39,450 nucleotides of DNA from Nevskiaceae bacterium (lineage in GTDB: Bacteria; Pseudomonadota; Gammaproteobacteria; Nevskiales; Nevskiaceae), in contig JAKFXK010000090.1 of the NCBI GenBank assembly GCA_021731445.1, positions 1 through 39,450 of the forward strand, in the 5' to 3' direction. The position numbers were made by a program, and so were the translations under genes. Shown here piece by piece: positions 17,054 through 27,282 of this stretch (position 1 is its first letter; each line of letters opens with the position of its first letter). A model generated the notes under the pieces. That model had not been told where the DNA came from and did not search any database. It saw only the letters and a program-made list of their open reading frames with translations.

Positions 17054-17638
17054 TTAAAACTGCACCTTCACGACCTTGCGTGCGGCCGGGTCTTCCAGCT
17101 CCAGCGATTGCGCGGCTGTGAAGCTGAACATGCCGGCGATGAAGTTGTTGGGGAACACCTCGCGCTTGTTGTTGTAGCCCATCACCCCGTCGTTATAAGC
17201 CTGTCGCGCGAAACCGATGCGGTTCTCGGTGCTGGAGAGCTCCTCGCTGAGCTGCATCATGTTCTGGTTGGCTTTCAGGTCGGGATAGGCCTCCATCGTC
17301 ACCTGCAACTTGCCCAGTGCGCCGGTCAAAGCCCCTTCCGCGCTCGACAGCTGTTTCATCGCCGCCGGATCACCGGGATTGGCCTGCGCGGCCTTCAGGG
17401 CACCTAGTGCGCCGCCGCGTGCGGCGATGACCGCCTCCAAAGTCTCACGCTCGTGCTGGATGTAACCCTTGGCCGTCTCCACCAAATTGGGGATCAGGTC
17501 ATGCCGGCGCTGCAGCTGCACGTCGATCTGCGAGAAAGCGTTTTTGTAGCCGTTCCGGGCAGTCACCAGACTGTTGTAGATGCCGATGATGAAAAAGATC
17601 AGTACGGCGATGGCGCCGAAGAAAATGATGGCGGACAT
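17054..17638 (-). CDS. lemA: LemA family protein
   Basis: This 194-residue protein has one N-terminal membrane helix (IIFFGAIAVLIFFIIGIYNSL reads as the anchor, about residues 3-23) and a long helical body with the LemA signatures: YKNAFSQIDVQLQRRHDLIPNLVETAKGY, then AYPDLKANQNMMQLSEEL and NRIGFARQAYND. GGGAG lies upstream of the ATG. LemA proteins are membrane-tethered helical bundles often encoded with M48 proteases or TPM proteins, as here; their molecular role is not settled. It is the first gene of lemA-M48-radC. Confidence 0.93.
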   Translation of the reverse strand: MSAIIFFGAIAVLIFFIIGIYNSLVTARNGYKNAFSQIDVQLQRRHDLIPNLVETAKGYIQHERETLEAVIAARGGALGALKAAQANPGDPAAMKQLSSAEGALTGALGKLQVTMEAYPDLKANQNMMQLSEELSSTENRIGFARQAYNDGVMGYNNKREVFPNNFIAGMFSFTAAQSLELEDPAARKVVKVQF

Positions 17639-17708
17639 GCTTCCACTCCCTTGTTTATCGTGTGGCCGGGAGAATGCCCGTTTTCAATGAACTCTTACAA
17701 TCGGCGGC

Positions 17709-18911
17709 ATGAACCTTTCATCGCCCCCAAAGCTGCTGCTCGGCGTCACCGGCGGCATCGCCGCCTACAAGGCTGCGGAGTTGGCGCGCATGTTCGTCAA
17801 GGCAGGCTGGCAGGTGCAGGTGGTGATGACCGCGCACGCGGCCGAGTTCGTGACGCCACTGACCTTTCAGGCACTCACCGGGCGCGAGACGCGCGGGGCG
17901 CTGTTCGACTCCGCCCACGAGGCCGCGATGGGCCACATCGAGCTGGCCCGCTGGCCGGATGCCATCGTCATCGCCCCCGCCTCCGCCAACACGCTCGCCA
18001 AGCTGGCGCAGGGCCGTGCCGATGATCTGCTCTCGACGCTCTGCCTCGCCACCGACAAGCCGCTGTTCGTGGCACCGGCCATGAACCGGCTGATGTGGGC
18101 GAATGCGGCGACACAGGAAAACATGGCGACCCTGCGCCGTCGCGGCATCACCCAGCTTGGCCCTGGCAGCGGCGCGCAAGCCTGCGGCGAAGTGGGCGAA
18201 GGCCGCATGTGGGAGCCGGAGCAGGTCTTCGATGCCGTCTGCGCCGCACTCGACAGCGCGCGCGACCTTGATGGCGTGCACGCCGTGGTCACCGCCGGCC
18301 CCACCCGCGAGCCGCTCGACCCGGTGCGCTTCATCACCAATCGCAGCAGCGGCAAGCAGGGTTATGCGGTGGCCGCTGCACTGGTCGCACGCGGCGCCAA
18401 AGTCACACTGATCTCCGGCCCGACCAACCTGCCCACACCGCAAGGCGTGCTGCGCATCGACGTGGAGAGCGCCGAGCAGATGCTGGGCATGAGCCTTGCC
18501 GTCGCCGCCGAGGCGCAGCTGTTCATCGGCACCGCCGCAGTGGCCGACTATCGCGCCAGCACCATCGCCCCCGAAAAACTGAAGAAGTCCGGCGAGACCA
18601 TGACGGTCACTTTCAGCAAGAACCCCGACATTCTCGCCACTGTGCGTGATGCCCAGCCACGCCTGTTCATGGTCGGCTTCGCGGCCGAAACCGAGAACCT
18701 CGCCGACAACGCGCGCGCCAAGCTGGCCCGCAAGAAACTCGACCTCGTCGCCGCCAACTGGGTCGGCGAGGGCAAAGCCTTCGACACCGACGACAACGCC
18801 CTGCAACTGTTCTGGGATGGTGGTGGCACCGAGATTCCGCGCGCGGCCAAGGCCATTGTCGCCGAACGCCTGGTGGCAGTGATCGCCGAACGCTACCGCC
18901 TGCGTCCATGA
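17709..18911 (+). CDS. coaBC: phosphopantothenoylcysteine decarboxylase/synthetase
   Basis: This is a 400-residue bifunctional coenzyme A biosynthesis enzyme. The N-terminal CoaC flavoprotein half (about 1-185) begins LLLGVTGGIAAYKAAELAR and carries the decarboxylase PAMNRLMW and ACGEVGEGRM motifs. The C-terminal CoaB half (about 190-400) has VTAGPTREPLDPVRFITNRSSGKQGYA and AVADYR. A candidate -10, TACAAT (17696-17701), lies only 7 bases before the ATG, so the mRNA may have almost no leader. It is divergent from lemA by 70 bases, and its stop overlaps the next start (ATGA). Confidence 0.97.
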   Translation: MNLSSPPKLLLGVTGGIAAYKAAELARMFVKAGWQVQVVMTAHAAEFVTPLTFQALTGRETRGALFDSAHEAAMGHIELARWPDAIVIAPASANTLAKLAQGRADDLLSTLCLATDKPLFVAPAMNRLMWANAATQENMATLRRRGITQLGPGSGAQACGEVGEGRMWEPEQVFDAVCAALDSARDLDGVHAVVTAGPTREPLDPVRFITNRSSGKQGYAVAAALVARGAKVTLISGPTNLPTPQGVLRIDVESAEQMLGMSLAVAAEAQLFIGTAAVADYRASTIAPEKLKKSGETMTVTFSKNPDILATVRDAQPRLFMVGFAAETENLADNARAKLARKKLDLVAANWVGEGKAFDTDDNALQLFWDGGGTEIPRAAKAIVAERLVAVIAERYRLRP

Positions 18912-19531
18912 CCCCCGCCCGCTGGACATTTGATGTCATCTCGCCGTTCGCCTATCTGGCGTTCCGGCGACTGCGTGAGCGCCCCTTGCCCTGGCAGCTC
19001 GACTATCGGCCCGTGCTGTTCGCGGGCCTGCTCAAGCACTGGGGTCAGAAGGGTCCGGCGGAGATTCCGGCCAAGCGTCTCTGGACCTACCGCTACTGCA
19101 CCTGGTGGGCCGAGGCTGAGGGCATTCCCTTCCAGTTTCCGGCGCGGCACCCCTTCAATCCGCTGCCATACCTGCGCCTCATCGTGGCCGCAGGACACAG
19201 CGCCGATGCCGTGGGCACTGTCATGGACGCACTCTGGACGACGGGCGCAGATGCCGCCGACGCGGCGGCGGTGCGGGTTCTGGCGGAGCGCTTGGGCGTC
19301 GACTTTGATCAGCTCTCGCAGCCCGCCGTCAAACAGACCTTGCAGCAGCACACCGATGCGGCCATCGCCGAGGGCATCTTCGGCGTGCCGACGCTGAGCT
19401 TCGGCGGTGAGCATTTCTGGGGTCTCGACGGGCTTGACTTTGCCTTCGCGGTTCAAAGCCATCCCGAGCTCCTGCGCAGCGCATCCATGCAGAGGCTTTC
19501 CACGCTACCCATCGCCGCCTCCCGCTTATAG
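18908..19531 (+). CDS. DsbA-fold 2-hydroxychromene-2-carboxylate isomerase-like
   Basis: This 207-residue protein has the kappa-GST/DsbA fold of the 2-hydroxychromene-2-carboxylate isomerase family. The active-site serine region [11 protein letters not shown] is near the N-terminus, the cis-proline loop GVPTLSF is near residue 158, and FWGLDGLDF is near the C-terminus. In naphthalene catabolism the enzyme uses glutathione to isomerise the ring-cleavage product. Here the gene sits between housekeeping genes coaBC and dut, which argues for another glutathione-dependent role. It starts in the ATGA overlap with coaBC. A second member of this family is encoded at 29155. Confidence 0.82.
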   Translation: MTPARWTFDVISPFAYLAFRRLRERPLPWQLDYRPVLFAGLLKHWGQKGPAEIPAKRLWTYRYCTWWAEAEGIPFQFPARHPFNPLPYLRLIVAAGHSADAVGTVMDALWTTGADAADAAAVRVLAERLGVDFDQLSQPAVKQTLQQHTDAAIAEGIFGVPTLSFGGEHFWGLDGLDFAFAVQSHPELLRSASMQRLSTLPIAASRL

Positions 19532-19551
19532 CCCACACATCGACCCCCAAA

Positions 19552-19998
19552 ATGAAAGCCGTCCAGCTGAAAGTCCTCGACCCCCGCGCCACCGCACCCG
19601 CCTACGCCACGCCCGGTGCGGCCGGCCTCGACCTGCGTGCCCTGCTCGATGCCCCACTCACGCTCGAAGCCGGCCAAACGGCTTTGGTGAAAACCGGCAT
19701 TGCCATCCACATCGGCAACCCGCATTTCGCGGCGGTGATCCTGCCGCGCTCGGGCCTGGGGCATAAGCACGGCATCGTGCTCGGCAATGGCACCGGGCTG
19801 ATCGACAGCGACTACCAGGGCGAGCTGATGGTGAGCTGCTTCAATCGCAGCGGCATCGCCTTCACCATCAACCCCGGCGAGCGCATTGCACAGCTGATAT
19901 TCATCCCGGTGGTGCAGGCCGCGCTCGACGTGGTAGCCGAGTTCCACGACACCTCGGCGCGCGGCGTCGGCGGTTTCGGCTCCACCGGCACTGCATAG
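19552..19998 (+). CDS. dut: dUTP diphosphatase
   Basis: This 148-residue trimeric dUTPase converts dUTP to dUMP, keeping uracil out of DNA and feeding dTMP synthesis. The five family motifs are visible: [38 protein letters not shown] and the C-terminal GVGGFGSTG that closes over the substrate. It follows the DsbA-fold gene by 20 bases; coaBC with dut is a conserved pairing. Confidence 0.97.
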   Translation: MKAVQLKVLDPRATAPAYATPGAAGLDLRALLDAPLTLEAGQTALVKTGIAIHIGNPHFAAVILPRSGLGHKHGIVLGNGTGLIDSDYQGELMVSCFNRSGIAFTINPGERIAQLIFIPVVQAALDVVAEFHDTSARGVGGFGSTGTA

Positions 19999-20993
<995 letters not shown>

Positions 20994-20994
<1 letters not shown>

Positions 20995-22145
20995 TGGTGC
21001 CCGGCACCGCACCGCCCATCATTGCAGCCGAGCTGTGGACGGCCGGCCAGCGCCAAGCCGCAAACCTGCACGAAATCAGCTACCGCGCCTGCTTCAAGCC
21101 ACAGCTGCCCGCCTATTTCATCGAGCGGCATACGCAGCCTGGCGATGTGGTCTACGACCCTTTCAGCGGCCGCGGCACCACCGCGATCGAGGCGGCGCTG
21201 CAGGGGCGTAGGGTGATCGCCAACGATGTCAACCCGCTGTCGGCACTGCTCGCAGGCCCGCGCCTGACGGTGCCGGACTTGACCGCAATCGCAGCCCGCC
21301 TCGCAGACATCCCCAAGACCGGCGAAACCCGCGATGCGCCTGATCTCTCGATGTTTTATCAGCGACACACCTTTGCTGAATTATTGAGCCTGCGCGGCTG
21401 GCTGCTGGCACGCCGCAGTGCAGGCACCGCCGATGCGCTGGATGGCTGGATCGGCATGGTTGCCACCAATCGCCTCACTGGCCACTCGCCCGGTTTTTTC
21501 AGTGTCTACTCCATGCCACCGAACCAGGCGGTGACGGCGGCGCGGCAGCTGCTCATCAACAGCAGGCGGCGGCAGATGCCGGCTTACCGCGACACCCACG
21601 CGCTGATACTCAAAAAAAGCCGCCAGCTGTTGAAAGGCCTGCCCGACACGGCGCGTGCGCATCTGCAAGCAGCCAGCTCAACGGCGCAATTTCTCACCGG
21701 TGATGCCCGCCGCACTCCACAGATTGCATCGGGCAGCGTGGCCCTGACCGTGACCTCGCCACCCTTCCTCGATGTGGTCGATTACGCAGGCGACAACTGG
21801 CTACGCGGCTGGTTCAACGGCCTGGATGTGCCTGCGATTGCAGCGGGCATCACCAGCGCATCCACCGTGCCGAAATGGTCGGCCGTGATCGGCGAGGTCA
21901 TGCAAGAGCTGCATCGCATCACCCGCCCCGACGGCGTGGTGGCATTCGAGGTGGGCGAGGTGAAGAAGGGAAAGGTCAAGCTCGACGAGGCGGTGCTGCC
22001 CCTGGGGATTGCCGCTGGCTTTGTGGCCGAGGCGGTACTCATCAATACCCAGAAGTTCACCAAGACGGCACACATCTGGGGCGTTGCCAACAACGCCGAC
22101 GGCACCAACAGCAACCGCATCGTGGTGTTTCGCAAACCGGCATGA
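20994..22145 (+). CDS. solitary DNA methyltransferase (SPPF type)
   Basis: This 383-residue protein has the two hallmark motifs of amino-methyltransferases. A motif-X-like segment (HEISYRACFKPQLPAYFI) leads into the AdoMet site DPFSGRGTT (residues 55-63) and ANDVNPL. The catalytic TSPPF lies at 254-258. The roughly 170 residues between them could hold a target-recognition domain, giving an X-I-TRD-IV order. SPP[Y/F/W] is typical of N4-cytosine enzymes but does not exclude N6-adenine. No restriction nuclease gene is adjacent. The ATG at 20994 overlaps the argB stop (TGATG), so translation depends on argB. It ends just before a palindromic repeat. Confidence 0.8.
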
Positions 22146-22149
22146 ACTT

Positions 22150-22175
22150 GTCATTCCCGCGAAGGCGGGAATGAC
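22150..22175. repeat. extragenic palindrome (REP-like)
   Basis: GTCATTCCCGC (22150-22160) and GCGGGAATGAC (22165-22175) form a perfect 11-base-pair stem with a GAAG loop. It lies 4 bases after the methyltransferase stop and 6 bases before the rlmH stop, between convergent genes. The 'TCATTCCCGCGAA-GGCGGGAATGA' type is a widely distributed proteobacterial intergenic repeat and may serve as a bidirectional transcription end. Confidence 0.7.
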
Positions 22176-22181
22176 ACGGTT

Positions 22182-22652
22182 CTATGCGCGATGGTAAGGA
22201 TGGTTGGCATTCACGCTCCAGGCCCGATACAGCGCCTCGGCCACCACCACGCGCACCAGCGCATGCGGCAGCACGAGTTTGGAGAGACCCCAGCTTTCAT
22301 CCGCGCGTGCCAGCACCTCTGGCGCATGGCCGTCCGGCCCGCCGATGGCGAGGGCGACATCGCGGCCATCCTGCAACCAGGCGGAGAGCCTTGCCGCCAA
22401 TTGCTCGGTGGACCATTGGCTGCCGCGCTCATCCAGCGTGATGAGGCGGATGTCTCGCGGCAGCGCTTTCAGGATCTTCTCGCCTTCGTCGCGCTTCAAA
22501 CGGGCGATGTCGGCGTTCTTACCGCGCGGCGTCACCGCGATCTCGCTCAGTGCGAAGCCATATTCGGGCGGCAGGCGACGGGTGTAGTCGGCAAAAGCTG
22601 CGTCCACCCAGTCCGGCATCCGGGTGCCGACGGCGATGAGACGCAGCTTCAC
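22182..22652 (-). CDS. rlmH: 23S rRNA pseudouridine-1915 N3-methyltransferase
   Basis: RlmH is a small SPOUT (trefoil-knot) methyltransferase that modifies helix 69 of 23S rRNA in the assembled ribosome. The 156 residues match E. coli RlmH (155): MKLRLIAVGTRMPDWV, a mid-region LITLDERGSQWSTEQLA, the AdoMet loop FAIGG-type (ALAIGGPDGH) and the C-terminal LSKLVLPHALVRVVVAEALYRAW. It is 3 bases downstream of rsfS, the usual rsfS-rlmH arrangement. Confidence 0.97.
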   Translation of the reverse strand: MKLRLIAVGTRMPDWVDAAFADYTRRLPPEYGFALSEIAVTPRGKNADIARLKRDEGEKILKALPRDIRLITLDERGSQWSTEQLAARLSAWLQDGRDVALAIGGPDGHAPEVLARADESWGLSKLVLPHALVRVVVAEALYRAWSVNANHPYHRA

Positions 22653-22655
22653 GAT

Positions 22656-23339
22656 CTAGCGTTTTTTGGCTTTGCCGACGGGCTTTTTGACGGCGGATTT
22701 CTTCACCGCTTTCACCGGCGTCTTGGGCGCAGGCTTTTTGGTGGCAACGATTTTCTTCGCAGCCGCTTTTTTGGCTGGCGTTTTCGTCACGGCGGATTTT
22801 TTCGCAGCGACCTTGGCAACGGGCTTTTTCGCCGTCGGCTTGGCAGCCGGTTTGGCTGAGGCTGCCTTCTTCTTCGGCATCGTTTTGGCAGCAGCCTTTT
22901 TCGGCAGTGGCTTCTTGCTGGCAGCAGGCTTGGGTGCCGATTTCTTCGCCGCCTTCTTCGCCATTTTCTTGGCGAGCTTCTTGGCTTTTTTGACCTCATC
23001 GAGTCTGGGCTTGGGCTGGCCCAGATCCCACAGTTTTTCGAGCTGATAGCTCGCACGCGCACTCGCCAGCATGATGTGGACGATGGTGCCGTTCAGATCC
23101 ACCAGCGCCCAGTCGCCCTGCTCCAGACCTTGCGAACGCGGCCAGCCCACACCGGCCTCGCGCGCTTTTTCCATCACGGCATCCGCCAGCGCCTTGACAT
23201 GGCGGTTGCTGGTGCCGGTGCAGATCACCATGTGGTCGGCGATGCTGGTGAGCGGGGCAACATCGATCAGTTCGATGTTGATGCCCTTCATGTCTTCAAG
23301 GGCGGCGATGGCGAGTTTGGTGAGCTGGACTGTATTCAT
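22656..23339 (-). CDS. rsfS: ribosomal silencing factor RsfS with Lys/Ala tail
   Basis: Residues 1 to about 118 are a complete RsfS domain (ELIDVAPLTSIADHMVICTG, SNRHVKALADAV, WALVDLNGTIVHIML), which binds L14 and blocks 50S-30S joining under starvation. The remaining roughly 110 residues are almost wholly Lys, Ala, Pro, Ser and Val in repeats such as KKAAAK and KKPVAK, like histone-H1/AlgP C-terminal domains. The usual family size is 105-120, so the tail doubles the protein. A basic tail could bind rRNA or DNA. It lies 11 bases downstream of nadD. Codon use in the tail is as GC-biased as elsewhere, so I see no sign of frameshift. Confidence 0.93.
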   Translation of the reverse strand: MNTVQLTKLAIAALEDMKGINIELIDVAPLTSIADHMVICTGTSNRHVKALADAVMEKAREAGVGWPRSQGLEQGDWALVDLNGTIVHIMLASARASYQLEKLWDLGQPKPRLDEVKKAKKLAKKMAKKAAKKSAPKPAASKKPLPKKAAAKTMPKKKAASAKPAAKPTAKKPVAKVAAKKSAVTKTPAKKAAAKKIVATKKPAPKTPVKAVKKSAVKKPVGKAKKR

Positions 23340-23350
23340 TCAGGGCGTTC

Positions 23351-24016
23351 TCAGTGTTTTCCGGGGGCGTCTTCGTGGGTCAGCAGCTCGATATCCTTGG
23401 GGGTGAGGGCATCGAGAATCGCATCTGGCAGCAGGCCGCGCACCGAAGCACCCTGCTTGAGCAGGCGACGGATGCGGGTGGATGAAATCTCCATCAGCGG
23501 CAATGGCAGCTCCATCCACAGGCCGGCCGGCACGGTGCGGAAAGCCTCGGCCGTGTCGGTGTGGCGGCCTCGGAGAATGTCGGCTTCCACTGGCGGCAGC
23601 AAAGAGGAACCGGGGCGCGAGACGACAGCGAGATGGGCGATCTCGAGAATCTGCTCCCACATGTGCCAGGTGTGAAAGTGTGCAAAGGCATCGGCACCTA
23701 GCAGCAACACCAGCGGCGTGCGTGGCCGCCATTTCTTGAGTTCGACCAAGGTATCGATGGTGAAGCTCGGGCCTTCGCGGCGGATTTCGCGGTCGTCGGC
23801 AACCAGCCCCTTTTCTTTGGCGATGGCCAGCCGCACCCAATCGAGGCGCTTCTGTGGCGAGATCTGCGAATCCGGGCGGTGCATCGGGTGCGCAGTGGGG
23901 ATCAATCTCACCTGTGCCAGATCGAGCCGCTCCATCGCTTCAAGCGCCAGCCGCAGGTGGCCGTTGTGAAAGGGCGCGAAGGCGCCGCCGAAAATACCGA
24001 CCGCTGCGTTAGCCAT
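23351..24016 (-). CDS. nadD: nicotinate-nucleotide adenylyltransferase
   Basis: NadD makes nicotinic acid adenine dinucleotide in NAD synthesis. The 221 residues begin AAVGIFGGAFAPFHNGHL, the nucleotidyltransferase GGxFxPxHxGH motif; LLGADAFAHFHTWHMWEQI and the C-terminal ISSTRIRRLL motif follow. The start at 24016 shares one base with the proA stop (TAATG). The frame continues upstream to 24241, but that stretch is the shadow of proA. Confidence 0.96.
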   Translation of the reverse strand: MANAAVGIFGGAFAPFHNGHLRLALEAMERLDLAQVRLIPTAHPMHRPDSQISPQKRLDWVRLAIAKEKGLVADDREIRREGPSFTIDTLVELKKWRPRTPLVLLLGADAFAHFHTWHMWEQILEIAHLAVVSRPGSSLLPPVEADILRGRHTDTAEAFRTVPAGLWMELPLPLMEISSTRIRRLLKQGASVRGLLPDAILDALTPKDIELLTHEDAPGKH

Positions 24017-25296
24017 TAGCGCACATGTCCATCGCCGAGAACGATCCATTTCTGGCTGGTCAAGCCTTCGAGCCCCACCGGCCCGCGCGCGTGGAATTTG
24101 TCCGTGCTGATGCCGATCTCGGCGCCAAGTCCGTACTCGTAGCCATCGGCGAAGCGCGTCGAGGCATTCACCATGACACTGGCCGAGTCCACCTCGCGCA
24201 AGAAGCGCCGCGCACGCGTGCCGTTTTCGGTGACGATGCAATCGGTGTGCGCGCTGCCATAAGTGTTGATGTGCTCGATGGCGGCATCCAGGCCATCGAC
24301 GATACGGATCGAGAGCACCGGGGCCAGATATTCCGTGCGCCAGTCCTCTTCGGTCGCAGGCTTGGCTTCCGGCAGGATGCTGCGGGTGCGCTCGCAGCCG
24401 CGCAGCTCCACCTGGTGCTCGCGGTAGCTGCGCGCGAGATCGGGCAGCACCTTGAGCGCGATGGGTGCATCGACCAGCAGGGTTTCCATGGTGTTGCAGG
24501 TGCCGTAGCGCTGGGTCTTGGCGTTGACGGCCACGGCATAGGCTTTCTCGATGTCGGCCGCCTCGTCGAGGTAGACATGGCAGATGCCATCGAGATGCTT
24601 GATGACCGGCAGACGCGCGTGCTCGGTGACGAAAGCCACCAGCCCCTTGCCGCCGCGCGGGATCACCACATCGACGAACTGCGGCATGGTCAGCAACTCG
24701 CCCACCGCCGCGCGGTCGGCGGTCTGCACCACCTGCACGGCTTCGGCTGGCAGGCCCGCGGCCAGCAGCGCGCGGCGGATGGCTAAAGCGATCGCCTGAT
24801 TGCTATGCAGTGCCTCGCTGCCACCTCTCAATATGCAGGCGTTGCCGCTCTTCAGGCAGAGTGCAGCGGCATCGGCCGTCACATTGGGGCGGCTTTCGTA
24901 GATGATGCCGACCACGCCCAGCGGCACGCGCATCTTGCCGACCTGGATACCGCTGGGCCGGTAGGCCAGATCACTGATGGTGCCGACCGGGTCGGCCAGT
25001 GCCGCCACCTGCCGCACACCATCAGCCATCGCCTCGATGCGTGCCGGCGTGAGTTCCAGCCTATCCAGCAGTGCGGCGTCGAGATTGGCATCACGCGCGG
25101 CACGCAGATCCTCGCGATTGGCTTCGAGAATCGACTCGGCTTCTTCCAGCAGGCGATCCGCCAGCGTGAAGAGCGCGGCGTTCTTGGTGCCGGATTCGGC
25201 CCTGGCGAGCAGTCGACTGGCGATGCGCGCCTTCTGGCCCACATCGAGCATGTAGGCTTTGATTTGCGCGGGTGATTGTGATTTTGCTTTTGCCAA
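24016..25296 (-). CDS. proA: gamma-glutamyl phosphate reductase
   Basis: ProA reduces glutamyl-5-phosphate to glutamate-5-semialdehyde with NADPH in proline synthesis. Family segments include [40 protein letters not shown], the catalytic cysteine in [12 protein letters not shown] and the C-terminal [16 protein letters not shown]. The start is uncertain. The frame is open to 25338 inside holA; homology requires the residues before IKAYM, so I use the TTG at 25296, 7 bases after the holA stop (426 residues). The ATG at 25251 is the alternative. Confidence 0.94.
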   Translation of the reverse strand: MAKAKSQSPAQIKAYMLDVGQKARIASRLLARAESGTKNAALFTLADRLLEEAESILEANREDLRAARDANLDAALLDRLELTPARIEAMADGVRQVAALADPVGTISDLAYRPSGIQVGKMRVPLGVVGIIYESRPNVTADAAALCLKSGNACILRGGSEALHSNQAIALAIRRALLAAGLPAEAVQVVQTADRAAVGELLTMPQFVDVVIPRGGKGLVAFVTEHARLPVIKHLDGICHVYLDEAADIEKAYAVAVNAKTQRYGTCNTMETLLVDAPIALKVLPDLARSYREHQVELRGCERTRSILPEAKPATEEDWRTEYLAPVLSIRIVDGLDAAIEHINTYGSAHTDCIVTENGTRARRFLREVDSASVMVNASTRFADGYEYGLGAEIGISTDKFHARGPVGLEGLTSQKWIVLGDGHVR

Positions 25297-25303
25297 GGTC
25301 GAT

Positions 25304-26401
25304 TCAGGCTGCTTTCGCCGCAGGAAGTGCAGCCCCACTGGCCGCGAGCACCAATGCTAGCAAGTCCTCCCAAGCGGCAGATTCCTGACCAGACTTCACT
25401 GCCTGATCGACGCGCGCCAACCGCGCCAGTGCGGCTGCGGGCGAGAACCCGCGCGAACGCTTGAGTGCGGCCTCATAGGGCCGCGCCCGCACACCAAACA
25501 GCTTGGCCTGCGCGCAGGCGCTGTTGATATCCCGGGTCCTCGAGAACACCGCACCCGCGACTGCCCAGGTGCGCAGCGCGTAAGCAAGAGGCCCCAGCAC
25601 CGCGAGTGCGTTCACGCCTTCTTCGCGCAGGCGTGAGAGTGCATGGATCGCACCAGCGGCATCGCCAGTGAGCATCTTGTCGACCAGATCGAAAGCCTCG
25701 AAGCGCGAGGAATCCGCCACCGATTTCAGCAAGTCTTCGGCACTGACCTGTTGCATGGGGAACAGCAGCGCGAGCTTTTCGAGGTCTTGCATACAGGCCA
25801 GCAGATTGCCTTCGGTGCGCTCGGCCAGAACCAGCACGGCCTCCGGATGCAATTGCAATTTCAGCTGTGTGGCGCGCTCCTGGATGAAGGCAGGCAGTTG
25901 CTCCGGCTTCACCGCCTCGGCATACACCGAAACACCTGCGGCATCGAGTGCGGAGTACCAGGCGGCTTGTCGCCCCTTGTAGTCGAGCGGGTCCATGACG
26001 AGCAGCAGCAAGGTGTCACGCGAGGGCTTTTGCGCGAGCGCGAGCAGGGCCTTGGTGCCGTCTTCCGATTTGCCTGCCGGTTCGTCGCCACCTTCGTCTT
26101 CATCGCCCTCCGCCGCCTTGCCCTTCCTGTGGCCGTTGGGGCCTTTGGGCATACGCACCTCAACGACCCGACGCTCGGCAAACAGCGACATCGAGGCACA
26201 TTGGTCGAACACCTGCTGCCATCTGAATCCCGGCTCGACATCGAGGGTGATGCGTTCCGAATAGCCCTGCTTCTTCGCTGCCGCTCGCACGGCATCAAGG
26301 GCTTCCTGGATCAGCAGCGGCTCTTCGCCCGCCAGCAGCACGATGGGCGGCAACGGCTTGGCGAGCTGGGCAGCGAGCTGGTTCTGGCGCAGGGCGGTCA
26401 T
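25304..26401 (-). CDS. holA: DNA polymerase III delta subunit
   Basis: HolA is the clamp-loader delta subunit that opens the beta clamp. The 365 residues show the HolA start ([36 protein letters not shown]), then [55 protein letters not shown] and [16 protein letters not shown] Lys/Glu/Asp/Gly-rich loop of about 25 residues after the RMPKG segment (near residues 88-112) makes it slightly longer than usual. In many betaproteobacteria leuS and lptE precede holA; here an unrelated divergent SDR gene takes that place. Confidence 0.95.
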   Translation of the reverse strand: MTALRQNQLAAQLAKPLPPIVLLAGEEPLLIQEALDAVRAAAKKQGYSERITLDVEPGFRWQQVFDQCASMSLFAERRVVEVRMPKGPNGHRKGKAAEGDEDEGGDEPAGKSEDGTKALLALAQKPSRDTLLLLVMDPLDYKGRQAAWYSALDAAGVSVYAEAVKPEQLPAFIQERATQLKLQLHPEAVLVLAERTEGNLLACMQDLEKLALLFPMQQVSAEDLLKSVADSSRFEAFDLVDKMLTGDAAGAIHALSRLREEGVNALAVLGPLAYALRTWAVAGAVFSRTRDINSACAQAKLFGVRARPYEAALKRSRGFSPAAALARLARVDQAVKSGQESAAWEDLLALVLAASGAALPAAKAA

Positions 26402-26492
26402 GGCCGCATTATCGCCTGCAAGAAGTTAACTCCGTGGGCGACTCCACATGCCATCATTTCAGGATCACGCCTATTCGAGACCCGCAAAGCCC

Positions 26493-27254
26493 ATGTCACA
26501 ACATTTCTCAGGCAAGGTCGCACTCATCACCGGCGGCGCTGCGGGCATCGGGCGGGCGACAGCGCTGGCGTTTGCGGATGAAGGTATCCATCTGGCCATC
26601 GCCGATATCGATCCGGTAGCGGGTGAAGCGACCTGCCGCGATCTACGCGAGAAAAATGTGCAGGCGCTGTTCCTGCGCTGCGATGTCACCCAGGAGACGG
26701 AGGTTGCCGCCTTGCTGGCCGCAGCCGTCAAGACTTTTGGCCGCGTCGACTACGCTTTCAACAACGCTGGCATCGAGATCGAGCAGACCCGTCTTGCCGA
26801 AGGCAGTGCTGCGGTGTTCGACGCGATCATGGGCGTCAATGTCAAAGGGGTCTGGCTGTGCATGAAACACGAGCTGCTGCAGATGCAGAGCCAGGGCAGC
26901 GGGGTGATCGTCAACACCGCCTCGGTCGCAGGCCTTCTGGCGGCACCTAAGATGAGCATCTATTCGGCAAGCAAACATGCAGTGATCGGGCTGACCAAAT
27001 CGGCAGCCGTCGAGTACGCCAGGAAAGGCATCCGGGTCAACGCGGTGTGCCCTGCCATCATCGAAACCGATATGTACCGCCGCGCCGCTGCGCTGGACCC
27101 GAAGAAAGCCGAGTTCGCGGCCCGGCTGCATCCGGTGGGGCGGCTCGGCCAGGCCGAGGAAATCGCCGCAGCGGTGCTCTACCTGTGCAGCGATGGAGCA
27201 AGCTTCACGACCGGGCATTCGCTGGTGGTGGATGGTGGGGCGACGGTGATTTAG
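26493..27254 (+). CDS. SDR-family oxidoreductase
   Basis: This 253-residue classical short-chain dehydrogenase/reductase carries the cofactor motif TGGAAGIG, DVT, the NNAG motif and the catalytic Ser...YSASK of the tetrad (Y and K in IYSASKHAV). It also has the typical C-terminal GHSLVVDGG. An acidic residue after the second strand (ADID) suggests NAD(H). The substrate is unknown. The ATG at 26493 gives family length; the frame runs back to 26448 without homology. It is monocistronic, divergent from holA and convergent with the hydrolase at 27283. Confidence 0.88.
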   Translation: MSQHFSGKVALITGGAAGIGRATALAFADEGIHLAIADIDPVAGEATCRDLREKNVQALFLRCDVTQETEVAALLAAAVKTFGRVDYAFNNAGIEIEQTRLAEGSAAVFDAIMGVNVKGVWLCMKHELLQMQSQGSGVIVNTASVAGLLAAPKMSIYSASKHAVIGLTKSAAVEYARKGIRVNAVCPAIIETDMYRRAAALDPKKAEFAARLHPVGRLGQAEEIAAAVLYLCSDGASFTTGHSLVVDGGATVI

Positions 27255-27282
27255 CCATCCGCTAGCCTTCGGTGCCGCATTG

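Noticed and set aside
17718-18929. 403-codon open frame antisense to coaBC
   Set aside because: It mirrors a GC-rich real gene codon for codon, has no recognisable motif, and coaBC on the other strand is certain.
22700-23000. Lys/Ala repeat region of rsfS as a frameshifted or foreign insert
   Set aside because: The frame is continuous to a normal stop and base composition matches the flanks, so it reads as a genuine low-complexity tail.
24017-24241. N-terminal extension of nadD
   Set aside because: The nucleotidyltransferase motif begins right after the ATG at 24016; the upstream part is a proA shadow.
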